The notes beneath the pieces are model-generated. The model did no database searches. It saw only the letters and a list, made by a program, of their open reading frames with translations, and was not told where the DNA came from. From JAAYUJ01 sp963698165 (lineage in GTDB: Bacteria > Desulfobacterota > Syntrophobacteria > Syntrophobacterales > Syntrophobacteraceae): a stretch of DNA of 64,000 nt. The stretch covers positions 310,001 to 374,000 of the forward strand of contig CAVOPT010000009.1 in NCBI GenBank assembly GCA_963698165.1, given 5' to 3'. The position numbers and the translations under genes are program-made. Shown here piece after piece: positions 17,035 to 24,851 of this stretch; position 1 is the first letter of the stretch; each line of letters opens with the position of its first letter.

Positions 17035-18231
17035 ATGCTCCCCTCCGGGGGGAACATGGGACTCAACATGGCGATTTCCATCATTGAAGGAATCATGACC
17101 GACTTCGCGGATGTGACCGGCCTGACCAGGGCCGGCAAGGCCCCGCGGCGCTATTTGTGGACCGACGCTTTTGCCGTTTGTAACTTTTTGGAGCTTTATC
17201 GCCGAACAAATGATGAAAAATACAAGGATCTCGCTCTGCTGCTCATCGACGAGGTCCACCGCGTTCTCGGTCGCCACCGGGAGGACGACCCGCGCACTGG
17301 CTGGATCAGCGGCCTTGGAGAACAGGAAGGTCGATTACATCCCACCAGGGGAGGGTTGAGGATCGGTAAGGCAATGAATGAACGGAAGCCCCATGAGCCT
17401 TTTGACGAACGCATGGAATGGGATCGGGATGGGCAGTACTACCACTACCTGACCAAATGGATGCATGCTCTCAATCGCGCCAGCCGAGTCACAGGGGATT
17501 CCACTTTTAATACATGGGCGATGGAGCTCGCGAAAACGGCTCATGCCCGGTTCATCAACACTCCGTCCTCCGGCGGCAGGAAACGCCTGGTCTGGAAAAT
17601 GAGCATAGATCTCTCGTATCCCCTGGTGGCATCCATGGGGCATCACGATCCTCTCGACGGCCTCATCACCTGCTCCCAACTTCAAGGGAGCGGGGTGAAA
17701 GATCCTGGGGAGTCGACCTCACTGGATCTCAAGGATGAAATCACCGACCTGGCTGAACTCTGCGAGGGAAAGAGCTGGGCCACGGAGGACCCCCTCGGAA
17801 TTGGCGGCCTTTTGACCGACGCTTACAGATTGGCGCAGTTGATGGTCCGTGGAGTCGTCCATCAACCTGATCTCCTGGGAGCTCTGTTGGACGCTTCCCT
17901 AACGGGTTTGAGGCCATACGCCCGCAGGAATCACCTGCAACTCCAGGCTGAGTACCGGCTTGCATTTCGGGAGCTCGGGCTCTCTATTGGGTTTTGTGCC
18001 GTTGAGAGGCTGGAGAGACTGATGGGGCAGAACGAGGCTGTTTTCACCCGCAAAGAGGCAGTGTTGCCGCGAATTCACAGTCTTATGCGCCATGCGCCCC
18101 TTTCCGAAATCATTGAGGCCTTTTGGCTGGAGCCTGCCAACAGGAAGACCCAAAGCTGGAGGGCCCATGGTGACATCAACATGGTGATGCTGGCAACAAG
18201 CCTGGCCCCTGACGGATATGTCACCCTTTGA
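17035..18231 (+). CDS. Alpha/alpha-barrel protein of unknown function (six-hairpin glycosidase-like)
   Basis: 398 residues. Repeated helical hairpins (RYLWTDAFAVCNFLELYRRT, then YYHYLTKWMHALNRASRVTG and LAKTAHARFI) resemble six-hairpin glycosidases and sugar epimerases of the alpha/alpha-barrel type. No catalytic set can be assigned from sequence alone. The ATG at 17056 is an alternative start. The gene runs into the hutH region with the same orientation and a gap of about 95 bases, but no functional link to histidine degradation is known to me. Confidence 0.6.
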   Translation: MLPSGGNMGLNMAISIIEGIMTDFADVTGLTRAGKAPRRYLWTDAFAVCNFLELYRRTNDEKYKDLALLLIDEVHRVLGRHREDDPRTGWISGLGEQEGRLHPTRGGLRIGKAMNERKPHEPFDERMEWDRDGQYYHYLTKWMHALNRASRVTGDSTFNTWAMELAKTAHARFINTPSSGGRKRLVWKMSIDLSYPLVASMGHHDPLDGLITCSQLQGSGVKDPGESTSLDLKDEITDLAELCEGKSWATEDPLGIGGLLTDAYRLAQLMVRGVVHQPDLLGALLDASLTGLRPYARRNHLQLQAEYRLAFRELGLSIGFCAVERLERLMGQNEAVFTRKEAVLPRIHSLMRHAPLSEIIEAFWLEPANRKTQSWRAHGDINMVMLATSLAPDGYVTL

Positions 18232-18326
18232 AAAGGCGTCTCAGCCGTTCAGGAGAGAATGCCGACGGATGGGTCGCCCGGCATTGGCTCCTCAACATCA
18301 CCCACTGCCTCGGGGATAGCCGGACA

Positions 18327-19856
18327 ATGAAAGAGATTGTGATTGGCGTGGACGGAATGACTCTCGAAGATCTTGTGACGATCGCGAGGGAGGGCGCGGG
18401 AATTCGCCTTAGTGAGGAGTCCCGGGAGAGGATATCTCGGGCTCGGAGCCTTGTGGAAAAATGGCTGCGGGAGGGGCGGGTCATCTATGGAGTGACGACC
18501 GGGTTCGGAGCCCTCAGCGATGTCATCATCCCTGCCGAGGAAACCAGGCTCCTGCAGCAAAATGTCCTCATGAGCCATGCAGCGGGGCTGGGCGATCTTC
18601 TCGACGAGGAGACCGTCCGGGCCGTGATGACCCTCCGGGTGAAGGATCTCGCCAGGGGCCATTCGGGCATAAGGCTGGAAACGGTCCAAAGGCTCGTGGA
18701 CCTGCTCAATCACGGGATCCTGCCCGCGGTCCCGGAAAAGGGATCCGTGGGAGCCAGTGGAGATCTGGCTCCACTGGCGCACCTGTCCCTCATCTTGATT
18801 GGCCTTGGGGAGGCGTTTTATGAGGGAAGACTGATGACCGGTGCGGAAGCCCTCAGGAGGTGCGGCATGGTACCCCTTCACCTGGAAGCCGGGGAAGGTC
18901 TTGCCCTGGTGAATGGGACCCAGATGACAACCGCCATCGGGGGACTTGCTGTCCATGACGCGGCACAACTCTCCAAAATGGCCGACATCGCCGCAGCCAT
19001 GAGCCTCGAAGTGCTCCTGGGCAGCCGGACTGAATTCGACGCGAGGATTCACCAACTGCGACCCCATCCCGGCCAGGCCGCAGCGGCGGACAACATGCGC
19101 CGCGTGATCCGGAACAGCGAGATCGTGTCCTCCCATAAGGACTGCTGCCGGATTCAGGACGCCTACACCCTCAGGTGCTCGCCCCAGGTTCATGGAGCAA
19201 GCAAAGACGCCATAAGCTATGCGAGGCGGGTGCTGGAAACCGAGATGAATTCCTCCACGAACAATCCCTTGATTCTTGCGGATTCCGAGGAGTTTCTCCT
19301 TGGAGGAAACTTCCACGGCCAACCTGTCGGGCTCGCTCTTGATTTTCTATGCATTGCCGTTTCGGAGTTGGCCAATATTTCCGAAAGGCGCATTGAGCGG
19401 CTGGTGAATCCCCAGCTCAGCGGTCTTCCGGCCTTTCTCGTGAGCGAAGGGGGTCTCAATTCAGGGTTCATGATCGCCCAGTACACCGCAGCGTCCCTCG
19501 TTTCGGAAAACAAGGTGCTTTCCCACCCCGCCAGCGTGGACTCCATACCCACTTCGGCCAACAAGGAGGACCATGTGCCCATGTGCCCCTTTGCCGCCCG
19601 CAAGTGCAGAGAGGTGGTGAAAAACGCCCAGTACGTCATCGCCATCGAGCTGATCTGTGGAGCTCAGGCTCTGGACCTCTTCACAAATCTCAGGCCCGGG
19701 GATGGAACACTGGCCGCCTACAGGACGATCCGCGACTCCATTTTACACCTGGAATCAGACCGGATCCTCTCCCATGACATTGAGACGATGGTCGGCCTCA
19801 TGAAAAGCGGATCCCTCCTGTGCGAGGTGGAATCAGCAGTTGGAGAGCTTCTCTAG
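18327..19856 (+). CDS. hutH: Histidine ammonia-lyase
   Basis: The chosen ATG at 18327 gives 509 residues, the standard length; the frame is open upstream to 18228 but that part is not conserved-looking. The enzyme removes ammonia from L-histidine to give trans-urocanate, the first step of histidine breakdown. The Ala-Ser-Gly triplet that cyclises to the MIO cofactor is at about 143-145 (GSVGASGDLAPLAH). YGVTTGFG (54-61) and the QDAYTLRCSPQVHG segment are also present. ftcD and fchA follow in the same direction, while urocanase (hutU) and imidazolonepropionase (hutI) are not in the window. Confidence 0.95.
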   Translation: MKEIVIGVDGMTLEDLVTIAREGAGIRLSEESRERISRARSLVEKWLREGRVIYGVTTGFGALSDVIIPAEETRLLQQNVLMSHAAGLGDLLDEETVRAVMTLRVKDLARGHSGIRLETVQRLVDLLNHGILPAVPEKGSVGASGDLAPLAHLSLILIGLGEAFYEGRLMTGAEALRRCGMVPLHLEAGEGLALVNGTQMTTAIGGLAVHDAAQLSKMADIAAAMSLEVLLGSRTEFDARIHQLRPHPGQAAAADNMRRVIRNSEIVSSHKDCCRIQDAYTLRCSPQVHGASKDAISYARRVLETEMNSSTNNPLILADSEEFLLGGNFHGQPVGLALDFLCIAVSELANISERRIERLVNPQLSGLPAFLVSEGGLNSGFMIAQYTAASLVSENKVLSHPASVDSIPTSANKEDHVPMCPFAARKCREVVKNAQYVIAIELICGAQALDLFTNLRPGDGTLAAYRTIRDSILHLESDRILSHDIETMVGLMKSGSLLCEVESAVGELL

Positions 19857-19953
19857 AAGCCCGCAAAAGGCTCAAGCAGGCATGATCTCTGGAAAAGGGC
19901 ATCAGGCTCGAGACACTCAAGGCCTTTTTGTGTTTCATGGAGGGTAGATCATC

Positions 19954-20877
19954 ATGGCTAAGCAGCAACTGGTGGAATGCGTGCCCAATTTCAGTGAAGG
20001 ACGAAGGGCGGACGTCATAGAGGCCATTGTGGAACCATTTCGAAGAAGAAAGGGGTGCGGTTTGCTCGATTACCGGGCGGACAAGGACCACAACCGCTTG
20101 GTGGTGAGTCTGGCAGGGTCACCCGATCCACTCCAGGATGCCCTGATTGAAGCCGCGAAATTTGCCGCAGAGCATATCAACATGGAAGAGCATCAGGGAG
20201 GACACCCGCGCATTGGGGCTGTCGACGTCATCCCCTTCGTGCCGGTGCAAAACATCACCATGGAAATGTGCGTCTCCTTGGCAAGGGAATTCGGAAAACG
20301 CTACCATCAGGAGACGGGAATCCCTGTGTACTACTACGAAGAAGCTGCTCTGAAGCCGGATCGCAGACATCTGGAAGTGATACGGAAGGGTCAGTTTGAA
20401 GGGCTCAAGACGGAGATCAGCCGCCCGGACAGACACCCGGATGTGGGGGAACCCAGACTGCACCCGACGGCCGGTGCGACGGTCATCGGGGCCAGGAAGT
20501 TCCTCATTGCGTTCAATGTCAATCTTGGGACCCAAGATGTGAACGTCGCAAAAGAAATCGCCAAAGCGGTCCGCAAATCGAGCGGCGGGCTTTGCCATGT
20601 GAAAGGCATCGGGCTTGCCCTTGAAGAACGTGGACTCGTTCAGGTGAGCCTGAACATCGTCGACTATGAAAAGAACCCCCTCTACCGTGTGTTGGAACTC
20701 ATCCGCATGGAAGCCGCAAGGTGGGGTGTCTCCCTGGTGGAAACCGAAGTGTACGGAATGGTCCCGGCGGTGGCCATGCTGGACAGCCTTGCCTACTACA
20801 TGCAGTTGGCCGGATTCAGTCCCGATCAGGTCTTGGAATTGCGATTGCTCCAATCGCTCTCGGAACAGGATGAATAA
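19954..20877 (+). CDS. ftcD: Glutamate formimidoyltransferase
   Basis: 307 residues, matching the stand-alone transferase domain. It moves the formimino group from N-formimino-L-glutamate to tetrahydrofolate. The start LVECVPNFSEGRR is the family signature. HQGGHPRIGAVDVIPFVPV contains the catalytic and substrate histidine region, and HPTAGATVIGARKFLIAFNV is conserved. It sits between hutH and the cyclodeaminase gene, completing the last folate-linked steps of histidine degradation. An AGGGTAGATC sequence precedes the ATG. Confidence 0.95.
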   Translation: MAKQQLVECVPNFSEGRRADVIEAIVEPFRRRKGCGLLDYRADKDHNRLVVSLAGSPDPLQDALIEAAKFAAEHINMEEHQGGHPRIGAVDVIPFVPVQNITMEMCVSLAREFGKRYHQETGIPVYYYEEAALKPDRRHLEVIRKGQFEGLKTEISRPDRHPDVGEPRLHPTAGATVIGARKFLIAFNVNLGTQDVNVAKEIAKAVRKSSGGLCHVKGIGLALEERGLVQVSLNIVDYEKNPLYRVLELIRMEAARWGVSLVETEVYGMVPAVAMLDSLAYYMQLAGFSPDQVLELRLLQSLSEQDE

Positions 20878-20920
20878 GCCGGGACAATCGGAAATACTGT
20901 GCATCAGAAGGGGTACGGCC

Positions 20921-21550
20921 ATGAAACTGGTCTCGTTGTCCACTCAGGACTTTGTCGGGAAGCTTGCCGAGGGGACTCCGGTTCCAGGCGGCGGAAGCGC
21001 AGGGGCCCTTTGCGGCGCACTCGGCGCAGCGCTCTGCTCCATGGTGTCGAAGCTCACCTTTGGGAGGGAGCATTTCAAACCCGCCTGGGATGAGATGAAG
21101 CATATCGGGGAGGAAGCGGAGGCACTGGCTGGACATTATCTCGACCTGGTGGATGGCGATGCGGCTGCGTACCAGGAAGTTGTGGCGGCCAGCAGGCTTC
21201 CCCGGAAGACGGAAGAAGAAAAAAACGCCAGGCTTGTGGCTCTCCAGGAAGCTTTGAAGACGGCCGCCCTGGTTCCCCTGGAGACCCTGCGCGCGGCGGA
21301 GAAGTTGATGAGGTTGGCGAAACCGGCAATTGAGCGAGGAAATCCCCATGCGTTGACGGACGCAGGGGCTGCCCTCCACCTTGCCCGTGCCGCCGCTGCG
21401 GTTGCCATGGCGAATGTGCGCATCAACCTCCTCAGCATAGAAGACGAGAATTTCGTGGGAAAATGCCGCCGAGAAATCAGCGAGGTCATGAAGAGGGTGA
21501 ACCTTCTCTTTGAAGAAGCGGACAGGCACCTTGAGCTTCAGCTGGGGTGA
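20921..21550 (+). CDS. fchA: Formimidoyltetrahydrofolate cyclodeaminase
   Basis: 209 residues from the ATG at 20921, preceded by AGAAGGGG. This start is preferred over the long open frame from 20666, which overlaps ftcD. The all-helical FTCD_C-type enzyme converts 5-formimino-THF to 5,10-methenyl-THF and ammonia. The signature FVGKLAEGTPVPGGGSAGAL is at the N-terminus and a helix with RAAAAVAMANVRINLLSIED is near the end. It lies 43 bases after ftcD. In mammals these two activities are fused; here they are separate genes. Confidence 0.92.
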   Translation: MKLVSLSTQDFVGKLAEGTPVPGGGSAGALCGALGAALCSMVSKLTFGREHFKPAWDEMKHIGEEAEALAGHYLDLVDGDAAAYQEVVAASRLPRKTEEEKNARLVALQEALKTAALVPLETLRAAEKLMRLAKPAIERGNPHALTDAGAALHLARAAAAVAMANVRINLLSIEDENFVGKCRREISEVMKRVNLLFEEADRHLELQLG

Positions 21551-21848
21551 TCGAACCGTGGGTGTTGTGGCGCCTCCCCGGTTGCTAAGCTTCTCATGGG
21601 TCTGGGGTTCCAGCAGCCCAAGATCCGGGAAAGAAGGCTCTTCTTGACGACGGACGTGCTCTTTGTGCCTGTTAGGGGAACTCTTTTCCCGGGCGAGACT
21701 GCTGCCTGGCTCTTCCGGTCAGGTGGCGACGTGATTCTGGTTGGTTTCGTTGCCCTCATCCATGGGAATGCTCCCGGATGTTCATCGGACGATCCTCACT
21801 GGGGCAAGCCGCAGGCGAGCATCCAGTGCAGCATGTTGTGGATACGCA
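21551..21848. other. Intergenic, no gene supported
   Basis: About 300 bases. Overlapping open frames on both strands lack ribosome binding sites and clear protein character. A third attC-like site after the gene at 21849-22297 was looked for here and none was convincing. Confidence 0.35.
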
Positions 21849-22297
21849 TCAATTTCCCTGTCCCTTCTTCTCAATTGGTAAGGCGTTGCCCCATCGACAT
21901 CCGTGGTCATTCGGAACTTTCGCAGCATCCTTTGTGAACCTACCCCGAAAATCCCATGGGGGCTTGTAAACAAACAGATCCCCATTCTTTAAAAACTTAT
22001 AGTCGAAATACCAATGGAAATCCCTTTCGACGTCCGTTACCTCGATTCGCTTGGATGTCGCTGAAAACTTATGCTGATGTTCAGTCACTTGGCCAGCGCC
22101 CCAGGCGATCCCTTTGCTGATCATCGTGCTGTCCTCACGAAATTCGAGTAAGTAGAAACACGATGGGGCTTTGGCCTTTCCTCCTGCTTGTAGCACTCCC
22201 AAATTCCGACCAACCTTTTCTCTTGAGAGAACGCGTTTGATGAAAAAGCCAAAGGAAAGATTAGCAACACGAGCCATGACCCCATTGAACGTTTCAT
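21849..22297 (-). pseudogene. Exported small protein, frameshifted
   Basis: From the ATG at 22297 (GAGGATAAG upstream) one frame gives a signal peptide, MKRSMGSWLVLLIFPLAFSS, then KRLVGIWECYKQ. It then loses frame near 22180. An overlapping frame continues FYLLEFREDSTMISKGIAWG and later ERDFHWYFDYKFLKNGDLFV to 21849. One missing base in the AGGAGGAAAGG run explains the break. The joined product is about 148 residues and probably periplasmic or outer-membrane, of unknown function. It begins 14 bases beyond an attC-like site on the same strand, as expected for an integron cassette gene. Confidence 0.55.
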
Positions 22298-22310
22298 CTT
22301 ATCCTCGTGA

Positions 22311-22382
22311 GGATAACGCTCCGGTTAAGCCGCCGAGGGACGCGCAGCGTTCCCGAGCTCGCGCTCAAAGCGGTTCTTGGGC
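22311..22382 (-). other. attC-like recombination site 1
   Basis: On the minus strand the site runs from GCCCAAG (R''-like) to GTTATCC (R'-like), 72 bases. Arms AACCGC and GCGGCTTAACCGGAGC fold back on each other around a GGGA/TCCC hairpin. It aligns base for base over most of its length with the site at 30041-30106. The R'' box is one base off the RYYYAAC consensus. Confidence 0.6.
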
Positions 22383-22391
22383 GAGCATGAA

Positions 22392-22724
22392 TTAACGCTC
22401 CAGCTTGCCTGCTTTTAGAAAAAAGTCATGAATACGATCCTGTCGCAAGATTCTCCACGTTGGATCTGAAGTGTTCAGTTCATATATGGAATGTATCGGT
22501 CGTACTTCCATTGTAATCAGGCCATTCTTGTCTTCGTCAATATAGATCACCGGATATCTAATAGCCATCGCAGAGCCACGTTCAAGGAAAACACCACCGT
22601 ACGCTGGTTCACCATCGACTGTAACAACAAACGCCCGAGCCGGAATACCGAAATTAGCCGATATTTTTTTGTTTCCGCCAATCTTAAATCTTTTTTTCAG
22701 CGTCTCAGTCGCATCGGGGGTTAG
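22392..22724 (-). pseudogene. 3' part of a gene split by an IS701-type element (5' part at 24252-24309)
   Basis: The minus frame reads TPDATETLKKRFKIGG, FGIPARAFVVTVDGEPAYGG, AIRYPVIYIDEDKNGLITME and ends DFFLKAGKLER. It has no start codon before it meets the IS end at 22725. Across the element, minus 24309-24252 reads DHSFVRDDGSVLIAMGC in a frame that rejoins exactly if one 4-base copy of the target is removed. The intact gene would have encoded about 130 residues and started just after the Fur-family gene, perhaps co-transcribed with it. No family was recognised. Confidence 0.65.
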
Positions 22725-24251
22725 CCCTACAACGATACTTAGCTCTTGACTCTAGCGCCCTTGTGCATCATGATCTACCTCAACCCACAACGAGAGAAAA
22801 GGAGGTAGATCATGCTGCCAGCAACGAGGTGCGAAGGCGATTTGTATGCCGTTCCCAAGTTTGCCCTGGACAGGGGTGAAGTGGAAGGTTTCATGGATGA
22901 GCTCCATGGATTCCACGCAGAGTTTCGGGATTGTTTCATGAGAAGCGAGCCCAGGGAGAACTTCTTGCTCTACATGGCTGGCCAGTTTGGGGCGCTGGAA
23001 AGGAAGTCCATTGAACCGATCGCTCTTCAGGTGGAGGATGGAAACGTTCGCGCCATGCAACGTTTTGTAAGTGACGTTGTGTGGGATGAAGAGCTCATGC
23101 TCCAACGCTACCACGCCCTCGTTGCTGAAGACATGGGCGACCCTGAGGGTATCCTGATATTTGACGAATCCGGATTCGCCAAGAAAGGTGATGACTCGGT
23201 TGGGGTTGCCAGGCAGTACTGCGGCAGCACTGGGAAAATCGACAACTGCCAGGTGGGGGTTTTTGCCGCCTATGCGTCTCGGCATGGTTATGCCCTTCTG
23301 AACAAACGCCTCTACGTCCCTCAGCAATGGTTCGGGGATAGTCACTTGTCCCGTCGCCGGAAATGTAAGATGCCCCCGGGTTTACCTTTCAAAACTAAAC
23401 CTCGATTGGCTGCCGAAATGTATCGAGAACTGCGCGAGGAGGGCATCATTCCTTTCAAATACGTCGTTGCCGATTCGGTATACGGTGCCAGTCCCGACTT
23501 TGTCGGCGCCATCGAGGAACGAGTCGGCACAACTTACTTTGTTTCGATGCGATCGGACACCCTGTGTTGGCTCCAAGAGCCGTCCACTGAAACAACGACA
23601 GTCCGTGGCAAGCAGGGTACAAGAGTGAAACGGGTGGTTCCCGAAGGAGAGAAAAAGCCCATGGACTTTGCGACAGTGGCCCGAGGGATCAATTCTTTCT
23701 TCTGGTACCGCCGCAAAGTATCCGAGGGAACCAAGGGACCCATTGAATATGAATTTACAAAAAGGCGTATCACCCTGTGCAAGGACGGCCTTCCTTGCAA
23801 GACGGTTTGGCTGATTATCAAAAGGACTTTGGGTGCCAACCGGGAATACTCTTACTACATCAGCAACGCTCCGCTGAGCACCCGATTGAGACTTTTCGTA
23901 TGGCTGAGCGGTGTGCGTTGGGCCATCGAACAGTGCTTCGAGGAAGCAAAGTCCGAGCTTGGCATGGATCACTATGAGGTGAGGAAGTATCCGGGATGGA
24001 ACCATCACATGCTCACCTGCATGCTCGCTCACTTCTTCCTCTGGCATCTGAACATCAGGCTGGGGAAAAAAAGCACCGTCCATTACTCTGTCGCAGCTTA
24101 GGCTCTTGTTGCAGGCCGTGCTGCCCTTGAGGGTCCTCGGCATCGAAGAACTCCTCGCCATGGTTGAATGGATTCAGGTGAGAAATCACCGTGCATACCT
24201 GTCTCACCTGAAAAGAAAATTGCTGTTGAGGACATAAGTATCGTTGTAGGG
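22725..24251 (+). mobile_element. IS701-like insertion sequence
   Basis: A perfect 17-bp terminal inverted repeat bounds the element: CCCTACAACGATACTTA at 22725-22741 and its complement at 24235-24251, total 1527 bp. It contains one transposase gene. The 4 bases outside each end (TTAG and ATAA) share a central TA, as in the YTAR targets of IS701 elements, but are not identical. Confidence 0.85.
22812..24101 (+). CDS. IS701-family DDE transposase
   Basis: 429 residues with an AAAAGGAGGTAGATC ribosome binding site before the ATG. The DDE core is recognisable. ILIFDESGFAKKGDDSVGVA carries the first Asp, VADSVYGASPDFVGAIEERV the second, and IEQCFEEAKSELGMDHYEVR the Glu. The segment QYCGSTGKIDNCQVGVFAAY is characteristic of the DDE_5/IS701 group. 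The gene is intact, so the element may still be active or recently was. Confidence 0.92.
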   Translation: MLPATRCEGDLYAVPKFALDRGEVEGFMDELHGFHAEFRDCFMRSEPRENFLLYMAGQFGALERKSIEPIALQVEDGNVRAMQRFVSDVVWDEELMLQRYHALVAEDMGDPEGILIFDESGFAKKGDDSVGVARQYCGSTGKIDNCQVGVFAAYASRHGYALLNKRLYVPQQWFGDSHLSRRRKCKMPPGLPFKTKPRLAAEMYRELREEGIIPFKYVVADSVYGASPDFVGAIEERVGTTYFVSMRSDTLCWLQEPSTETTTVRGKQGTRVKRVVPEGEKKPMDFATVARGINSFFWYRRKVSEGTKGPIEYEFTKRRITLCKDGLPCKTVWLIIKRTLGANREYSYYISNAPLSTRLRLFVWLSGVRWAIEQCFEEAKSELGMDHYEVRKYPGWNHHMLTCMLAHFFLWHLNIRLGKKSTVHYSVAA

Positions 24252-24333
24252 ATAAGCAGCCCATGGCAATAAGAACCGAGCCATCATCCCTGACAAACGA
24301 GTGGTCCAATGGCGGAATAAAACACTCACCGCA

Positions 24334-24720
24334 TCACCTCACGCAAGACGGACAAATACCGAACAGGAAGACATCGTGATCTTCCACTACGAAACCATCG
24401 GGTGCTATTTCATCTTCCTTCAGGGCACAACCAGTGAGCTCGAAGGCGTGGCTGCATACACGGCAATAGAAATGATGATGATGGCCCTTTCCTGTCCGTT
24501 CATAAATAGTCCCGAGCGATGGATGGGTGACCCGTTTCAACCACCCGTCATCGACGAGAAGCTTGAGGTTCCGATAGACAGTTGCCTGATTGAGGGACGC
24601 CACGAGCCTGCGTCCGTATGCAAGAACCTCATCCACCCCCAACGGCCTGTCGTTTTGTCGAAAGACCTCTTCAATGGCCATTCTTTGTGTCGTGTTTCGC
24701 CTCAAGGCCTGAACCTCCAT
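24334..24720 (-). CDS. zur: Fur-family metalloregulator, probably Zur
   Basis: 128 residues. An N-terminal winged helix (RMAIEEVFRQNDRPLGVDEV, then LNQATVYRNLKLLVDDG) is followed by the metal-binding dimerisation part with GHHHHFYCRVC and a C-terminal CPSC. The two CxxC pairs form the structural zinc site. It is divergent from a zinc-type ABC operon, with paired palindromes in between, so it most likely represses zinc uptake when zinc is plentiful. Fur (iron) specificity cannot be excluded from sequence alone. The start is the ATG at 24720. Confidence 0.88.
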   Translation of the reverse strand: MEVQALRRNTTQRMAIEEVFRQNDRPLGVDEVLAYGRRLVASLNQATVYRNLKLLVDDGWLKRVTHPSLGTIYERTGKGHHHHFYCRVCSHAFELTGCALKEDEIAPDGFVVEDHDVFLFGICPSCVR

Positions 24721-24748
24721 TTTTATTGAGTATAGAATTGCCGAGCTT

Positions 24749-24820
24749 TTATTGCAATTGATTTCGCAATAAGCTTGACAGGTACTGGCTTTCGGATATA
24801 TTGTTGCAAATGAGTTTGCA
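24749..24820 (+). promoter_or_regulatory. znuA promoter with two Zur-type palindromes
   Basis: TTGACA (24775-24780) and TATATT (24797-24802) with a 16-bp spacer form a strong sigma-70 promoter toward znuA. A perfect TTATTGC-N10-GCAATAA palindrome (24749-24772) lies just upstream of the -35. A second, TGCAAA-N4-TTTGCA (24805-24820), lies just downstream of the -10. Both suit repression by the divergent Fur-family protein. Confidence 0.65.
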
Positions 24821-24851
24821 TTAGCGACAACTACTCAAAGGAGGACAGGTG

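Noticed and set aside
20666..20920. Extended N-terminus of the cyclodeaminase frame
   Set aside because: It overlaps ftcD in another frame; the ATG at 20921 has a ribosome binding site and starts the conserved domain.
21596..21937. 113-codon plus frame near the fchA end
   Set aside because: Overlaps the real minus-strand frame at 21849-22297 and lacks a start signal.
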